Assembly: GCF_035668035.1 (NCBI RefSeq)
Contig: NZ_JAYMYJ010000142.1
Coordinates: 1 to 64,000, forward strand
Length of the DNA: 64,000 nucleotides
Origin: Thiothrix phosphatis
GTDB lineage: Bacteria > Pseudomonadota > Gammaproteobacteria > Thiotrichales > Thiotrichaceae
Reading direction: 5' to 3'
How positions within the stretch are numbered: position 1 is the stretch's first letter; every line of letters begins with the position of its first letter. Of this stretch, positions 26,250 to 35,225 are shown piece by piece. The notes under the pieces were generated by a model. That model did no database searches. It was not told where the DNA came from and worked only from the letters and a program-made list of their open reading frames with translations. The position numbers and the translations under genes are program-made.

Positions 26250-27538
26250 CAATCGACCTCCTCACCGGCATGTTTCCGGAACAACTCACGGAACACCGGG
26301 TAAATTTCGGCATTGTTGCGCACCCGCTGAATGGCGAAACGGTCGCCGAAATCACGCTGCAAGTGTTCATACAGATACCAGAGCCCCTGCGGGTCCCGGT
26401 CACCGATTTCGATATAGGTGTAATACTGGACGAAAGGCAGAATGCTGCTTACCAATGCATCGTGGCAATGTTGGTTATCTTCATGCCAGTTGTCGCCGTC
26501 GGACGCCTGCGCCACGTAGATATTCCACTGGTTGGGTGAATAGCGTTCCTCAAGGATTTCGCCCATTAGGTTGAGCGCGCTGGAAACCACTGTCCCGCCA
26601 GTCTCGCGGGCGTAGAAAAAGGTTTCCTCGTCCACTTCCTGCGCCTGGGTATGATGGCGGATGAACACCACCTCAATTTTTTCGTAATTCTTTTTCAGGA
26701 ACAGATACAGCAGGAAAAAGAAACGTTTGGCTGTGTCCTTGATTTCCTGGGTCATTGAGCCGGACACATCCATCACACAAAACATCACCGCCTTGGGGGA
26801 TGGCCTCGGCATCTTGACCTTGAGGTTGTATTTCAGGTCGAAATCATCCAGCCACGGGATGGCGTGTATCCTGACATTCAGGTGCGCCAGTTCCGCCTGC
26901 AACAAATCACGCTGTTCCGTCGCCTCATCATTGGGGTCACAACGGTCGAGCGCCGCCAGTTCCTCCAGTATTTCGCGGCGGCGGCGGCGATCCTTGCCGC
27001 GCAGGGCGATACGGCGGGCATGGGCGCTGCGCATGGAACGCACAATGTTGATCTGTGATGGGTTCCCAACTTCGCTGACACCGGCCCTGTGATAATCGAA
27101 CGAATCCATGCTCAACAGTTGGCGCTTGACCATATTGGGCAGGGCAAGGTCTTCAAACAGGTATTCAAGAAATTCTTTCTGTGAAATCTGGAAAACGAAG
27201 TCATCCATCCCCTCGCCGCTGTTGGAGGCGTCGCCTGAGCCACTACCGCCTCCCCCACCACCGGGCGGACGCTGGATCCGGTCGCCCTCGATAAACTCCT
27301 TGTTGCCGGTATGTACAATATTACGTTTTCCACCCTGACCATGACGGAAAACCGGCTCGGAAATGTCGCGTTTGGGGATAGTGATGCTTTCCCCCTGCTC
27401 CATGTCCGTGATATTGCGGCGGCTGACGGCATCTGACACAGCGCGGCGAATCTGTTTCTGGTAACGCTTGAGGAAGCGCTCCCGATTCACCAGGCTCTTG
27501 TTTTTACTGTTCAGACGACGGTCAACGATATAAGCCAT
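26249..27538 (-). CDS. yeaH: YeaH/YhbH family (DUF444) von Willebrand protein
   Basis: A 429-residue protein with a disordered basic N-terminus, a GGGGGSGSGD-type linker near residue 95, and a C-terminal vWA-like domain with VMDVSGSMTQ (DxSxS) near residue 252. DUF444 proteins are transcribed with the PrkA kinase (yeaG-yeaH in E. coli) and take part in nitrogen-starvation and stationary-phase survival. It is 12 bases downstream of prkA and overlaps spoVR by one base. Confidence 0.93.
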   Translation of the reverse strand: MAYIVDRRLNSKNKSLVNRERFLKRYQKQIRRAVSDAVSRRNITDMEQGESITIPKRDISEPVFRHGQGGKRNIVHTGNKEFIEGDRIQRPPGGGGGGSGSGDASNSGEGMDDFVFQISQKEFLEYLFEDLALPNMVKRQLLSMDSFDYHRAGVSEVGNPSQINIVRSMRSAHARRIALRGKDRRRRREILEELAALDRCDPNDEATEQRDLLQAELAHLNVRIHAIPWLDDFDLKYNLKVKMPRPSPKAVMFCVMDVSGSMTQEIKDTAKRFFFLLYLFLKKNYEKIEVVFIRHHTQAQEVDEETFFYARETGGTVVSSALNLMGEILEERYSPNQWNIYVAQASDGDNWHEDNQHCHDALVSSILPFVQYYTYIEIGDRDPQGLWYLYEHLQRDFGDRFAIQRVRNNAEIYPVFRELFRKHAGEEVD

Positions 27539-27550
27539 GTATGACGCTCC

Positions 27551-29476
27551 TTACTGCGACTTGCGCACACGCAGGTACCATTCAGCCAACAGGCGCACCT
27601 GTTTCTCAGTGTAGCCACGCTTCATCATGCGGTCGACGAAGTTGTCATGCTTGCGTTGCTCGTCCGCGCTGGATTTCGCGCCATAGGAAATGACCGGCAG
27701 CAGGTCTTCGGTGCTGGAGAACATTTTCATCTCGATCACACGGCGCAGTTTTTCATAACTGGTCCAGGCTGGGTTGCGGCCATTGTTGTTGGCGCGCGCG
27801 CGCAGCACAAAATTGACGATCTCGTTGCGGAAATCTTTCGGGTTGCTGATGCCTGCCGGTTTCTCGATCTTTTCCAGATCGGCGTTGAGCGCCGCCCGGT
27901 CAAGGAATTCGCCGGTTTCAGGGTCACGGAATTCCTGGTCTTGAATCCAGAAGTCGGCGTAGGTGACGTAGCGGTCGAACAGGTTCTGGCCATATTCGGA
28001 ATAGGATTCGAGGTAAGCAGTCTGGATTTCCTTGCCGATAAAGTCCACATAACGCGGGGAGAGGTATTCCTTGATGAAGCGGATATAGCGCGCCTGGATT
28101 TCCGCCTGGAACTGTTCCTTCTCAATCTGGCGCTCCAGCACATACATCAGATGCACCGGATCAGCCGCCACCTCGGTGGCATCGTAGTTGAACACCTTGG
28201 AAAGAATCTTGAAAGCAAACCGGGTGGAAAGCCCACTCATGCCCTCATCCACGCCTGCCGTATCCTGGTATTCCTGGATAGTTTTGGCTTTTGGATCAAT
28301 ATCCTTCAGGTTCTCGCCGTCATAGATGCGCATTTTGGAATAGAGGCTGGAGTTTTCCGGCTCCTTCAGGCGTGACAGGACGATAAACTGCGCCAACATT
28401 TTGAGCGTATCCGGCGCACACGGGGACTTCGCCAGAGAGCTGTTCACCAGCAGCTTGTCATAAATCCTGATTTCTTCCGTCACCCGTAGGCAATAAGGCA
28501 CCTTGACGATGGAAACGCGGTCAATGAATGCCTCATTATTGCGATTGTTTTTGAAACTTTGCCATTCTGATTCATTGGAATGCGCCAAAATGATGCCTGA
28601 GAATGGAATGGCACCGATGCTTTCCGTGCCGTTGAAGTTGCCTTCCTGGGTGGCGGTCAGCAACGGGTGCAGCACCTTGATTGGCGCCTTGAACATTTCC
28701 ACGAACTCCATTAGCCCCTGGTTGGACAAGCACAACCCTCCGGAATAGCTGTAGGCGTCGGTGTCGTTCTGTGGGTAATCCTCCAGCTTGCGGATGTCCA
28801 CCTTGCCGACCAGGGAGGAAATGTCCTGGTTGTTTTCATCACCCGGTTCGGTTTTGGAAACGGCAATCTGGTTGAGGCGTGAAGGGTGGCGTTTGACCAC
28901 GCGGAACTTGGAAATGTCGCCGCCAAACTCGTGCAGGCGCTTGACCGCCCACGGCGACATAATGGTCTTCAAGTAGCGGCGCGGGATACCGTAATCCTCT
29001 TCCAGGATTGCGCCATCCTCTTCCACATTGAACAAGCCCAGTGGGGATTCATTGATAGGCGAACCCTTGATGGAATAGATCGGAGCCTTTTCAATCAGTG
29101 CTTTCAGGCGCTCTGCCAATGAGGATTTGCCGCCGCCCACCGGCCCCAGCAGATACAGCACCTGTTTGCTTTCCTCCAGCCCTTGCGCGGCATGGCGGAA
29201 GAAGGAGACGATCTGCTCAATGCAGTCTTCCATGCCATAAAATTCGGAAAAAGCCGGGTAACGGCGAATGATCTTATTGGCGAAAATCCGGCTCATACGT
29301 GGGTCGCGGGAGGTGTCGATCACCTCCGGTTCGCCGATGGCGTACAGCATCCGCTCCGCCGCAGTGGCGTAGGCCATCTGATCACGTTTGCAAATATCCA
29401 GGTACTCTTGCAACGAATATTCTTCTTCTTGTAAGGCTTCGTATCGGGACTGATAGTGATTGAATATGCTACTCAT
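27551..29476 (-). CDS. prkA: PrkA/YeaG serine protein kinase
   Basis: A 641-residue protein: AAA-like N-terminal domain with Walker A GPVGGGKSSLAERL (about residue 112), then the PrkA C-terminal kinase-like domain. It is the homologue of E. coli YeaG and Bacillus PrkA. It heads the operon prkA-yeaH-spoVR and has a GGGG-containing ribosome site (AAAGGGGTACAAAATG). The operon is preceded by a sigma-54 type promoter, in keeping with the NtrC/RpoN control known for yeaGH in E. coli. Confidence 0.95.
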   Translation of the reverse strand: MSSIFNHYQSRYEALQEEEYSLQEYLDICKRDQMAYATAAERMLYAIGEPEVIDTSRDPRMSRIFANKIIRRYPAFSEFYGMEDCIEQIVSFFRHAAQGLEESKQVLYLLGPVGGGKSSLAERLKALIEKAPIYSIKGSPINESPLGLFNVEEDGAILEEDYGIPRRYLKTIMSPWAVKRLHEFGGDISKFRVVKRHPSRLNQIAVSKTEPGDENNQDISSLVGKVDIRKLEDYPQNDTDAYSYSGGLCLSNQGLMEFVEMFKAPIKVLHPLLTATQEGNFNGTESIGAIPFSGIILAHSNESEWQSFKNNRNNEAFIDRVSIVKVPYCLRVTEEIRIYDKLLVNSSLAKSPCAPDTLKMLAQFIVLSRLKEPENSSLYSKMRIYDGENLKDIDPKAKTIQEYQDTAGVDEGMSGLSTRFAFKILSKVFNYDATEVAADPVHLMYVLERQIEKEQFQAEIQARYIRFIKEYLSPRYVDFIGKEIQTAYLESYSEYGQNLFDRYVTYADFWIQDQEFRDPETGEFLDRAALNADLEKIEKPAGISNPKDFRNEIVNFVLRARANNNGRNPAWTSYEKLRRVIEMKMFSSTEDLLPVISYGAKSSADEQRKHDNFVDRMMKRGYTEKQVRLLAEWYLRVRKSQ

Positions 29477-29897
29477 TTTGTACCCCTTTCACGGTGACTA
29501 ACTGGGCGGTCATCTGCCCTGAGATTTCTTGCGCCAGACGACGATCATCATCTGATATTGACAGCTTGCAAGCCAAATGCCAAGTGACATGAAGCTGGGT
29601 GTTGTTGAATTCCTGTATGCACTTGAGGTTAGACTACAGTTATCAGAAAAAGTGTAATGGCTGACTTATTTTTAGATGCATGACTTTTCTAACCTTGCCG
29701 TCGTGTTCACAATTTACCCTTAAATTTGTTTTGCGCGCACCAATTAGCAGATAAACGGAGACACTGGGCAGCGCCGCCCAACGTTTTCCAAGACGCGAAA
29801 CCAACAGGGGGAACAGGCGGCTGCAATCCCCCCGAAGTATAAGTTTGCGCCGGGTTTCATGCTATGATCTGCCCCGTCAACATCAGGATCAAGGAAC
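29477..29897. other. Divergent prkA-creD intergenic region
   Basis: This 421-base region holds the sigma-54 promoter of prkA and the ribosome site of creD (AAGGA, 29891-29895). A TATGAT near 29862 may be the creD -10 box, though no good -35 is at the right distance. No gene was recognised. Confidence 0.5.
29567..29583 (-). promoter_or_regulatory. Sigma-54 (-24/-12) promoter of prkA-yeaH-spoVR
   Basis: On the minus strand the sequence is TTGGCATTTGGCTTGCA. It matches the RpoN consensus YTGGCAC-N5-TTGCW with one difference, and the GG and GC are exactly 10 bases apart. The transcript would start near 29556, about 80 bases before the prkA ATG, leaving room for an enhancer-binding protein site upstream. 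Confidence 0.75.
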
Positions 29898-31271
29898 ATG
29901 TCGGAGCAGATTCCCCCGCCCCCCATCCTCACCAGCCGTGTCCGCACCCTGTCACGCTCCTCCGGCCTGCGTGTGTTCGCCGTTGCCTTGCTGGGGCTGT
30001 TGATGCTGGCCCCTCTGTACCTGGTAAGCAAGGTCGTGAACGAACGCAGTGCCTACTACAACAACGCCTTGCATAACATCGCCAGTTCCTGGGGGGGCAA
30101 ACAGACGTTGGTTGGCCCGATATTGGTCATCCCTTATGTTGAACACCTTACCAGCGTCGACACGCTCACTGATGAAAATGGTGAAAATCGCGTGGTCAGC
30201 AAGGACATCTACAATGACCGGACTGCCGTCCTGTTGCCCGAAATGCTGGAAATCCGCACTGACCTGAAAGAGGAACATCGCCAGCGTGGCATCTATGATG
30301 CATTGGTTTATACCGCCAACCTGAGCCTCACCGGCAAATTCAACCATGAAGCGCTATCGGGTTCGGGCGAAGGGGAAAAGCGTATTTTGTGGGACAAGGC
30401 ATTTGTCGCCATTGGCCTGGATGACACCCGCGCCATCGATACGGCTTCCAGTTTCTTCTGGAATGATGGCCGTATTGGGCTGGAGCCTGGAACCCTGCTT
30501 AACAAGCTGGCTCCAAACGGCTTCCATATACCCTTGCCAGTCAGTGCCAGCAGCAACACCACCAATGAGTTCAAGCTTACCCTCAGCCTGCGCGGCAGTG
30601 ATGGGTTGTTCTTTGCGCCATTAGGGGAAAACACCGCCATCCGCATGACTTCCCCTTGGACACATCCGAGCTTCCAAGGTGAGTTGTTGCCGGACAAGTA
30701 TGAAGTCAATGAACAAGGTTTCCATGCTGAATGGGACATCCCACATTTGGTGCGCAATTACCCGCAATCCTGGGTCATGGACGACAAGCAGGAATACGAC
30801 CTGCGCCAGGCAACGGCGGGTGTGAATCTGTATGAGCCGACGACTTTGTATAGCCAGGTTATCCGTGCGGTAAAATATGGGGCATTGTTTATCGGCCTGA
30901 CTTTCCTGGTGTTGCTGGCGATTGAACTTAGCCTGAAACAGCGTTTGCATGTCCTGCAATACGCCCTTGTCGGCGTGGCGTTGTCGCTGTTTTACCTGAT
31001 CCTGTTGGCGCTGGCGGAGCAAGTCGGTTTCCTCTACGCCTATCTGGCCGCTTCGGCCACAACAGTCCTCATTATCACGCTGTATATCGGGGCCATACTG
31101 CGCAACAGCCGCCAGATCCTGATTATTTTCCTGACGTTGGCGGCGTTGTATGGATTCCTGTATCTGCTATTGCAGATGGAGGATTACGCCCTGCTGGCAG
31201 GTGCCGCCCTGCTGGCGCTGACAACCAGCATCATGATGTATGTCACCCGTCATCTGAAACCGAATGGCTGA
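29898..31271 (+). CDS. creD: Inner membrane protein CreD
   Basis: A 457-residue CreD-family protein. The first helix (about residues 22-42) is followed by a large periplasmic region including the conserved GGKQTLVGPILVIPY near residue 63. Five or six helices fill the C-terminus from about residue 325. In E. coli creD is the output gene of the CreBC two-component system and affects envelope integrity and beta-lactam or colicin response. No creB or creC lies beside it here. Its 3' end overlaps that of rhlB by 29 bases. Confidence 0.9.
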   Translation: MSEQIPPPPILTSRVRTLSRSSGLRVFAVALLGLLMLAPLYLVSKVVNERSAYYNNALHNIASSWGGKQTLVGPILVIPYVEHLTSVDTLTDENGENRVVSKDIYNDRTAVLLPEMLEIRTDLKEEHRQRGIYDALVYTANLSLTGKFNHEALSGSGEGEKRILWDKAFVAIGLDDTRAIDTASSFFWNDGRIGLEPGTLLNKLAPNGFHIPLPVSASSNTTNEFKLTLSLRGSDGLFFAPLGENTAIRMTSPWTHPSFQGELLPDKYEVNEQGFHAEWDIPHLVRNYPQSWVMDDKQEYDLRQATAGVNLYEPTTLYSQVIRAVKYGALFIGLTFLVLLAIELSLKQRLHVLQYALVGVALSLFYLILLALAEQVGFLYAYLAASATTVLIITLYIGAILRNSRQILIIFLTLAALYGFLYLLLQMEDYALLAGAALLALTTSIMMYVTRHLKPNG

Positions 31272-32721
31272 CAGCAGTTTCCTGGGCAGATGAAGTGGAA
31301 CCGTCAACCGGCTTTTTGCGGGGCCGACGGCGGCGTCTCTTTTTCTGCTCGCCATTGCCTTCGGCTGCTGCCTCCACCACTGAGGAAACCGCCTCAGCAG
31401 GAACAGCAGCGGCGGGCGGTTCACCATCGCTTTTCGTTTTTTCCCTGTGCCGGGTTGGACGTTTGTCGTTACGGCGGCCATCCCCCCGCCTGTTGTTGTC
31501 ATGCGGACGCCCTGCCCGCTCCCGCTGGGTGCGTTGCGGGCGCTGCAAATCGGTGGGAAGCAGATCCGCAGTGATTTTTTCCACCGGCACGGCTTTGCCG
31601 GTGTATTCCTCGATTTCCGGCAGGTAGAAAGCGGTGTCTTCGCAAGCGAAACTATGCGCTTCGCCGGAGGCACCTGCACGGGCGGTGCGCCCGATCCGGT
31701 GAACGTAATCCTCCGCCATTTGCGGCAGGTCGAAATTGAACACATGGGAAACATCCGGAATGTGCAGCCCGCGTGCGGCCACATCAGTGGCGATCAGCAC
31801 CTGAAACTCGCCGGACTCGAACGAACGCAGCAATTTTTCGCGCTTGTTCTGCCGCACATCCCCGGAAATCAGGTCGGAACGGACGCCATTCCCCCGCAGG
31901 TAATCATCAATTTTTTCCGCAATGTGTTTGGTGTTGACGAATACAATCGCCCGGAACGGGTTCAGCTTGCGGATCAGGCCAATCAGCAGGGGGATCTTCT
32001 CTTCATTCGCCGGGAAGTAGACATGCTCGGCTATGTTGTCAGCCCGCACGGATTCCGCCTCGATCTGAACCTGCTGCGGATTGTTCATGTGCTCATAAGC
32101 CAGTTCCAGCACCCGCTGCGACAGCGTGGCGGAGAACAGCATGTTCAAGCGTTTGGTCGGTGGCGGCATTTTACGGATGAGATAGCGCACATCTGCAATG
32201 AAGCCCATGTCAAACATGCGGTCGGCCTCATCCAGCACCAGCGCCTGCGCATATTGCAGGGTAAAAACATGCTGTTTCCAATAGTCGATCACCCGCCCTG
32301 GCGTACCGATCAGGACATCCACCGGGTCTTCGAACTGGCGGCGCTGTTTGTCATAGCCTGCACCACCATACACCAGCACTGGACGCAATCCTGTGTGCTT
32401 GCCTAACTCCTCAGCGTCACGGGCAATCTGGATGGCCAGCTCACGGGTCGGAGCCAGAATCAGGCTGCGCACCGCCCCCCCTTCCGGATTTGGCAATGGA
32501 TTATTCAGCAAATGTTGGAAGACTGAAACCAGAAAAGCGCCGGTTTTGCCCGTGCCTGTCTGCGCCTGTCCTGCGACATCCCGGCCTGCCAATGCCAAGG
32601 GCAGCGTCTCCGCTTGGATGCGTGAGCAGAATTCAAAACCAGCCTCCTGGATAGAGGCCAACAAGCGCCCATCCAGTTGGAACTCATCGAAACGTGTTTG
32701 ACTTAAGTAGAGATTTTCCAT
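31243..32721 (-). CDS. rhlB: DEAD-box RNA helicase RhlB
   Basis: A 492-residue helicase with all core motifs: GRDVAGQAQTGTGKT (motif I, about residue 46), PTRELA, TPGR, DEAD, SAT, and HRIGRTARAG. Close match to E. coli RhlB (GRDVAGQAQTGTGKT, RLNMLFSATLS and ATDVAARGLHIP are near identical). The C-terminal 100 residues are longer than in E. coli, Arg/Lys-rich (KKRRRRRPRKKP) and low complexity, suited to RNA or RNase E binding. It ends inside the convergent creD gene, sharing 29 bases. Confidence 0.93.
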   Translation of the reverse strand: MENLYLSQTRFDEFQLDGRLLASIQEAGFEFCSRIQAETLPLALAGRDVAGQAQTGTGKTGAFLVSVFQHLLNNPLPNPEGGAVRSLILAPTRELAIQIARDAEELGKHTGLRPVLVYGGAGYDKQRRQFEDPVDVLIGTPGRVIDYWKQHVFTLQYAQALVLDEADRMFDMGFIADVRYLIRKMPPPTKRLNMLFSATLSQRVLELAYEHMNNPQQVQIEAESVRADNIAEHVYFPANEEKIPLLIGLIRKLNPFRAIVFVNTKHIAEKIDDYLRGNGVRSDLISGDVRQNKREKLLRSFESGEFQVLIATDVAARGLHIPDVSHVFNFDLPQMAEDYVHRIGRTARAGASGEAHSFACEDTAFYLPEIEEYTGKAVPVEKITADLLPTDLQRPQRTQRERAGRPHDNNRRGDGRRNDKRPTRHREKTKSDGEPPAAAVPAEAVSSVVEAAAEGNGEQKKRRRRRPRKKPVDGSTSSAQETAVSHSVSDDG

Positions 32722-32809
32722 TCTGCGAGAATATCACACTGACCCTGCATGGCGTCACAAAAAGCAAAGCGCCACGCCATTTTTTCAGGAAGCGCATTTG
32801 GCAGCGCAT

Positions 32810-32843
32810 ATTGTCGACAGACAAACCAATTAATGTCGACAAT
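32810..32843. promoter_or_regulatory. Paired TGTCGACA operator upstream of pckA
   Basis: ATTGTCGACA (32810-32819) and TGTCGACAAT (32834-32843) are exact mirror copies, each itself containing an 8-base palindrome. Their centres are 24 bases apart and both lie just upstream of the candidate -35 box. A third copy occurs in the leader (32939-32946). It looks like the binding array of a dimeric regulator. Confidence 0.6.
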
Positions 32844-32854
32844 GTTCTAATATT

Positions 32855-32882
32855 TTGATGGAAATCAGATAAAGCGTATTCT
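32855..32882 (+). promoter_or_regulatory. Candidate pckA promoter
   Basis: TTGATG (32855-32860) and TATTCT (32877-32882) with a 16-base spacer. The start point would be near 32889, giving an 83-base leader. The upstream operator pair ends 11 bases before the -35 box. Confidence 0.5.
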
Positions 32883-32938
32883 AAAAGTCAACATTATGGA
32901 CTATTATCTTTCGCCTCCTTTTAACATCCAGGCAATAT

Positions 32939-32946
32939 TGTCGACA
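32939..32946. promoter_or_regulatory. Third TGTCGACA site, in the pckA leader
   Basis: The same 8-base palindrome, again preceded by AT-rich sequence (ATATTGTCGACAT), 26 bases before the pckA start codon. A site downstream of the promoter would suit repression by roadblock or looping with the upstream pair. Confidence 0.5.
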
Positions 32947-32971
32947 TCGAACGCGCTACCGGAGGCGTATT

Positions 32972-34585
32972 ATGACTGCAACAGCCGCACTGGCAGAACA
33001 TCTCGCCAGCACATTGGGACTTCAAAATCTGCAACACATTTATTGGAACCAGTCTTCGCCAGTTCTATACGAACAGGCTCTCAACCGGAGTGAGGGTAAA
33101 ATCAGCGAAGATGGCGTATTCGTTGCTTATACCGGTTCTTTTACCGGACGCGCGCCCAATGACAAGTTTACGGTCGATGATGTTGGCACCCACGACAACG
33201 TCTGGTGGGGAAAGGTCAACAAATCCTTGTCTGAAGAGCAGTTTGACCGGCTACTGGCAGAGGCTCTCCAGTTCCTGGAAGGAAAGGAAGTTTTTGTGCA
33301 GGATCTGTTGGCCGGTGCCAGCACGGCTGACGAACTGCCAGTCCGTATCATCACCCAATATGCTTGGCACGCCTTATTCTCCCGCAATATGTTCATCCGC
33401 CCGGATGACCTTGGCCGCACACTCGAGGTGACAGATCCAAAATTTACGGTCATCCATGTGCCCGACATGCAGGCTGACCCAGCGGTTCATGGCACGCATT
33501 CCAGCACTTTCGTCCTGCTGAACCTGACTCGTGGCCTGATCCTGATTGGCGGCACCCATTATGCGGGTGAAATCAAAAAATCCATTTTCTCAGTGCTGAA
33601 TTACCTGTTGCCGCAACGCGGCATCATGTCCATGCATGCCTCCGCCAATGTTGGCAAGGATGGCGATGTCGCTATCCTGTTCGGCTTGTCCGGCACCGGC
33701 AAAACCACCTTGTCCGCTGACCCTAACCGCGCCCTGATTGGTGACGACGAGCATGGCTGGAGCGATCACGGCGTCTTCAATCTGGAAGGTGGCTGCTACG
33801 CCAAAGTCATCAATTTGTCGCCAGAGCAGGAACCATTGATCTATAAAACCACCCAGACATTCGGCACTGTGCTGGAAAACGTGGTCATGGATCAGGTGAC
33901 CCGCAAGCTAAAGCTGGATGACAACAGCATTACCGAAAATACCCGCGCCAGCTACCCAATCACCCAGATTCCTGGAGCCTTGTACCCAGGCAAAGCAGGC
34001 CACCCCAAGCACATTATCATGCTGACTTGCGATGCTTTCGGTGTATTGCCGCCGATTTCAAAATTGACGACCGAACAGGCGATGTACCACTTCATTTCTG
34101 GCTACACCGCCAAAGTGGCGGGCACGGAAAAAGGCGTCACCGAGCCGAGCGCCACGTTCAGCACCTGTTTCGGCGCGCCGTTCATGGCACTGCATCCGTC
34201 GGTCTACGCCGGATTGCTCGGCAAGAAAATCAATGAACATGGCGTTTCCTGTTGGCTGGTCAACACCGGCTGGAGCGGCGGCGGCTATGGCGTTGGCAAG
34301 CGTATGAACATCCACCATACCCGTAGCATGGTCAATGCCGCGCTGAACGGCGAACTGAATGAGGTGGAAACCCGTACTGACCCGATTTTTGGGCTGAATA
34401 TTCCAGTGTCCTGCCCTGACGTTCCGGCTGAAGTGCTTGACCCCTCTTCCACTTGGGCGGATAAGGCGGCTTATCAAGACAAAGCCACCCAATTGGCGAT
34501 GTCTTTCCACCAGAATTTCACCCAGTACAGCGATGGCGTTGCAGAAGAAATTTTGGCCGCCGCCCCGCTCGCAGGACGTTCCTGA
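32972..34585 (+). CDS. pckA: ATP-dependent phosphoenolpyruvate carboxykinase
   Basis: A 537-residue PEP carboxykinase of the ATP type. The signature FGLSGTGKTTLSADP (kinase-1a, about residue 240) and the metal-site region DDEHGW are intact. It also has ARTIKE-like substrate contacts N-terminally (YTGSFTGRAPNDKF). It converts oxaloacetate to PEP, or the reverse in anaplerosis. GGAGG lies 7 bases before the ATG. A strong terminator follows. The upstream region has a striking operator array, so expression is probably tied to carbon status. Confidence 0.97.
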   Translation: MTATAALAEHLASTLGLQNLQHIYWNQSSPVLYEQALNRSEGKISEDGVFVAYTGSFTGRAPNDKFTVDDVGTHDNVWWGKVNKSLSEEQFDRLLAEALQFLEGKEVFVQDLLAGASTADELPVRIITQYAWHALFSRNMFIRPDDLGRTLEVTDPKFTVIHVPDMQADPAVHGTHSSTFVLLNLTRGLILIGGTHYAGEIKKSIFSVLNYLLPQRGIMSMHASANVGKDGDVAILFGLSGTGKTTLSADPNRALIGDDEHGWSDHGVFNLEGGCYAKVINLSPEQEPLIYKTTQTFGTVLENVVMDQVTRKLKLDDNSITENTRASYPITQIPGALYPGKAGHPKHIIMLTCDAFGVLPPISKLTTEQAMYHFISGYTAKVAGTEKGVTEPSATFSTCFGAPFMALHPSVYAGLLGKKINEHGVSCWLVNTGWSGGGYGVGKRMNIHHTRSMVNAALNGELNEVETRTDPIFGLNIPVSCPDVPAEVLDPSSTWADKAAYQDKATQLAMSFHQNFTQYSDGVAEEILAAAPLAGRS

Positions 34586-34615
34586 CCCCATTGCTCTGTT
34601 TTGATTTTTTTGAAG

Positions 34616-34647
34616 GCCGTGTTGACACAGTGAACACGGCTTTTTTT
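34616..34647 (+). terminator. Intrinsic terminator of pckA
   Basis: GCCGTGTT (34616-34623), a 9-base loop, AACACGGC (34633-34640), then seven T. A perfect stem with a full T-run, 31 bases after the pckA stop. Confidence 0.95.
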
Positions 34648-34839
34648 ATGCGCCCAAACATCACATCCCATCTATAAAACGAAAAATATTTCGATAAATA
34701 TATTTTGCTTACTTGATATACAAAATCCCCTCCATTTCACCTTGATATGTACTATTTTTAAACAATAGATAACAGAGAGAAAAGGCTCCAACAGAGCAAT
34801 TGGAGCAGTAAGGTCAAACAATGGAAAAGGATGGTTGTT

Positions 34840-35172
34840 ATGGATGCAAAGAAAACCCTTATAGTTCCTTTATCAGTCCTGCTGTTTTCCGGCACAGTGT
34901 TTTCCGCGCCTGAAAACAAGACTGACAAAGCGGCTGACACGATTATCATGACGACATGGAACCGTGGGCCTGTAATGAGCGCCATTGAGCTGGAAATCAG
35001 GCAGCTCGACAATAATAGTGTTGTTGAAAAGACAAAAAAACATTCCACCGTGCTCGCATTGGCACCGGGGAACTATATGGCGACGGCCAAGATGAACAAT
35101 ATTGTCCGCAACCGCACATTTTCTGTCATAGACCATACGCCCGTGAATGTTGTCATTGCGATGGATGAATAA
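34840..35172 (+). CDS. Small secreted protein of unknown function
   Basis: A 110-residue protein beginning MDAKKTLIVPL with a signal peptide cleaved near VFSA-PE. The start at 34840 is chosen because AAAGGA sits eight bases before it; a frame three codons longer lacks a spaced ribosome site. The mature part is about 87 residues, with an Ig- or PEGA-like beta pattern (IELEIRQLDN, LALAPGNYMATAKM, VNVVIAMDE) as in small surface beta-sandwich domains. No Cys. The gene is AT-richer than its neighbours. I do not recognise a specific family. Confidence 0.7.
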   Translation: MDAKKTLIVPLSVLLFSGTVFSAPENKTDKAADTIIMTTWNRGPVMSAIELEIRQLDNNSVVEKTKKHSTVLALAPGNYMATAKMNNIVRNRTFSVIDHTPVNVVIAMDE

Positions 35173-35225
35173 TCAAGCATCAACCATAACAGATGGCTGG
35201 CGCATCAAGCTGTTCAGCCTGGATA

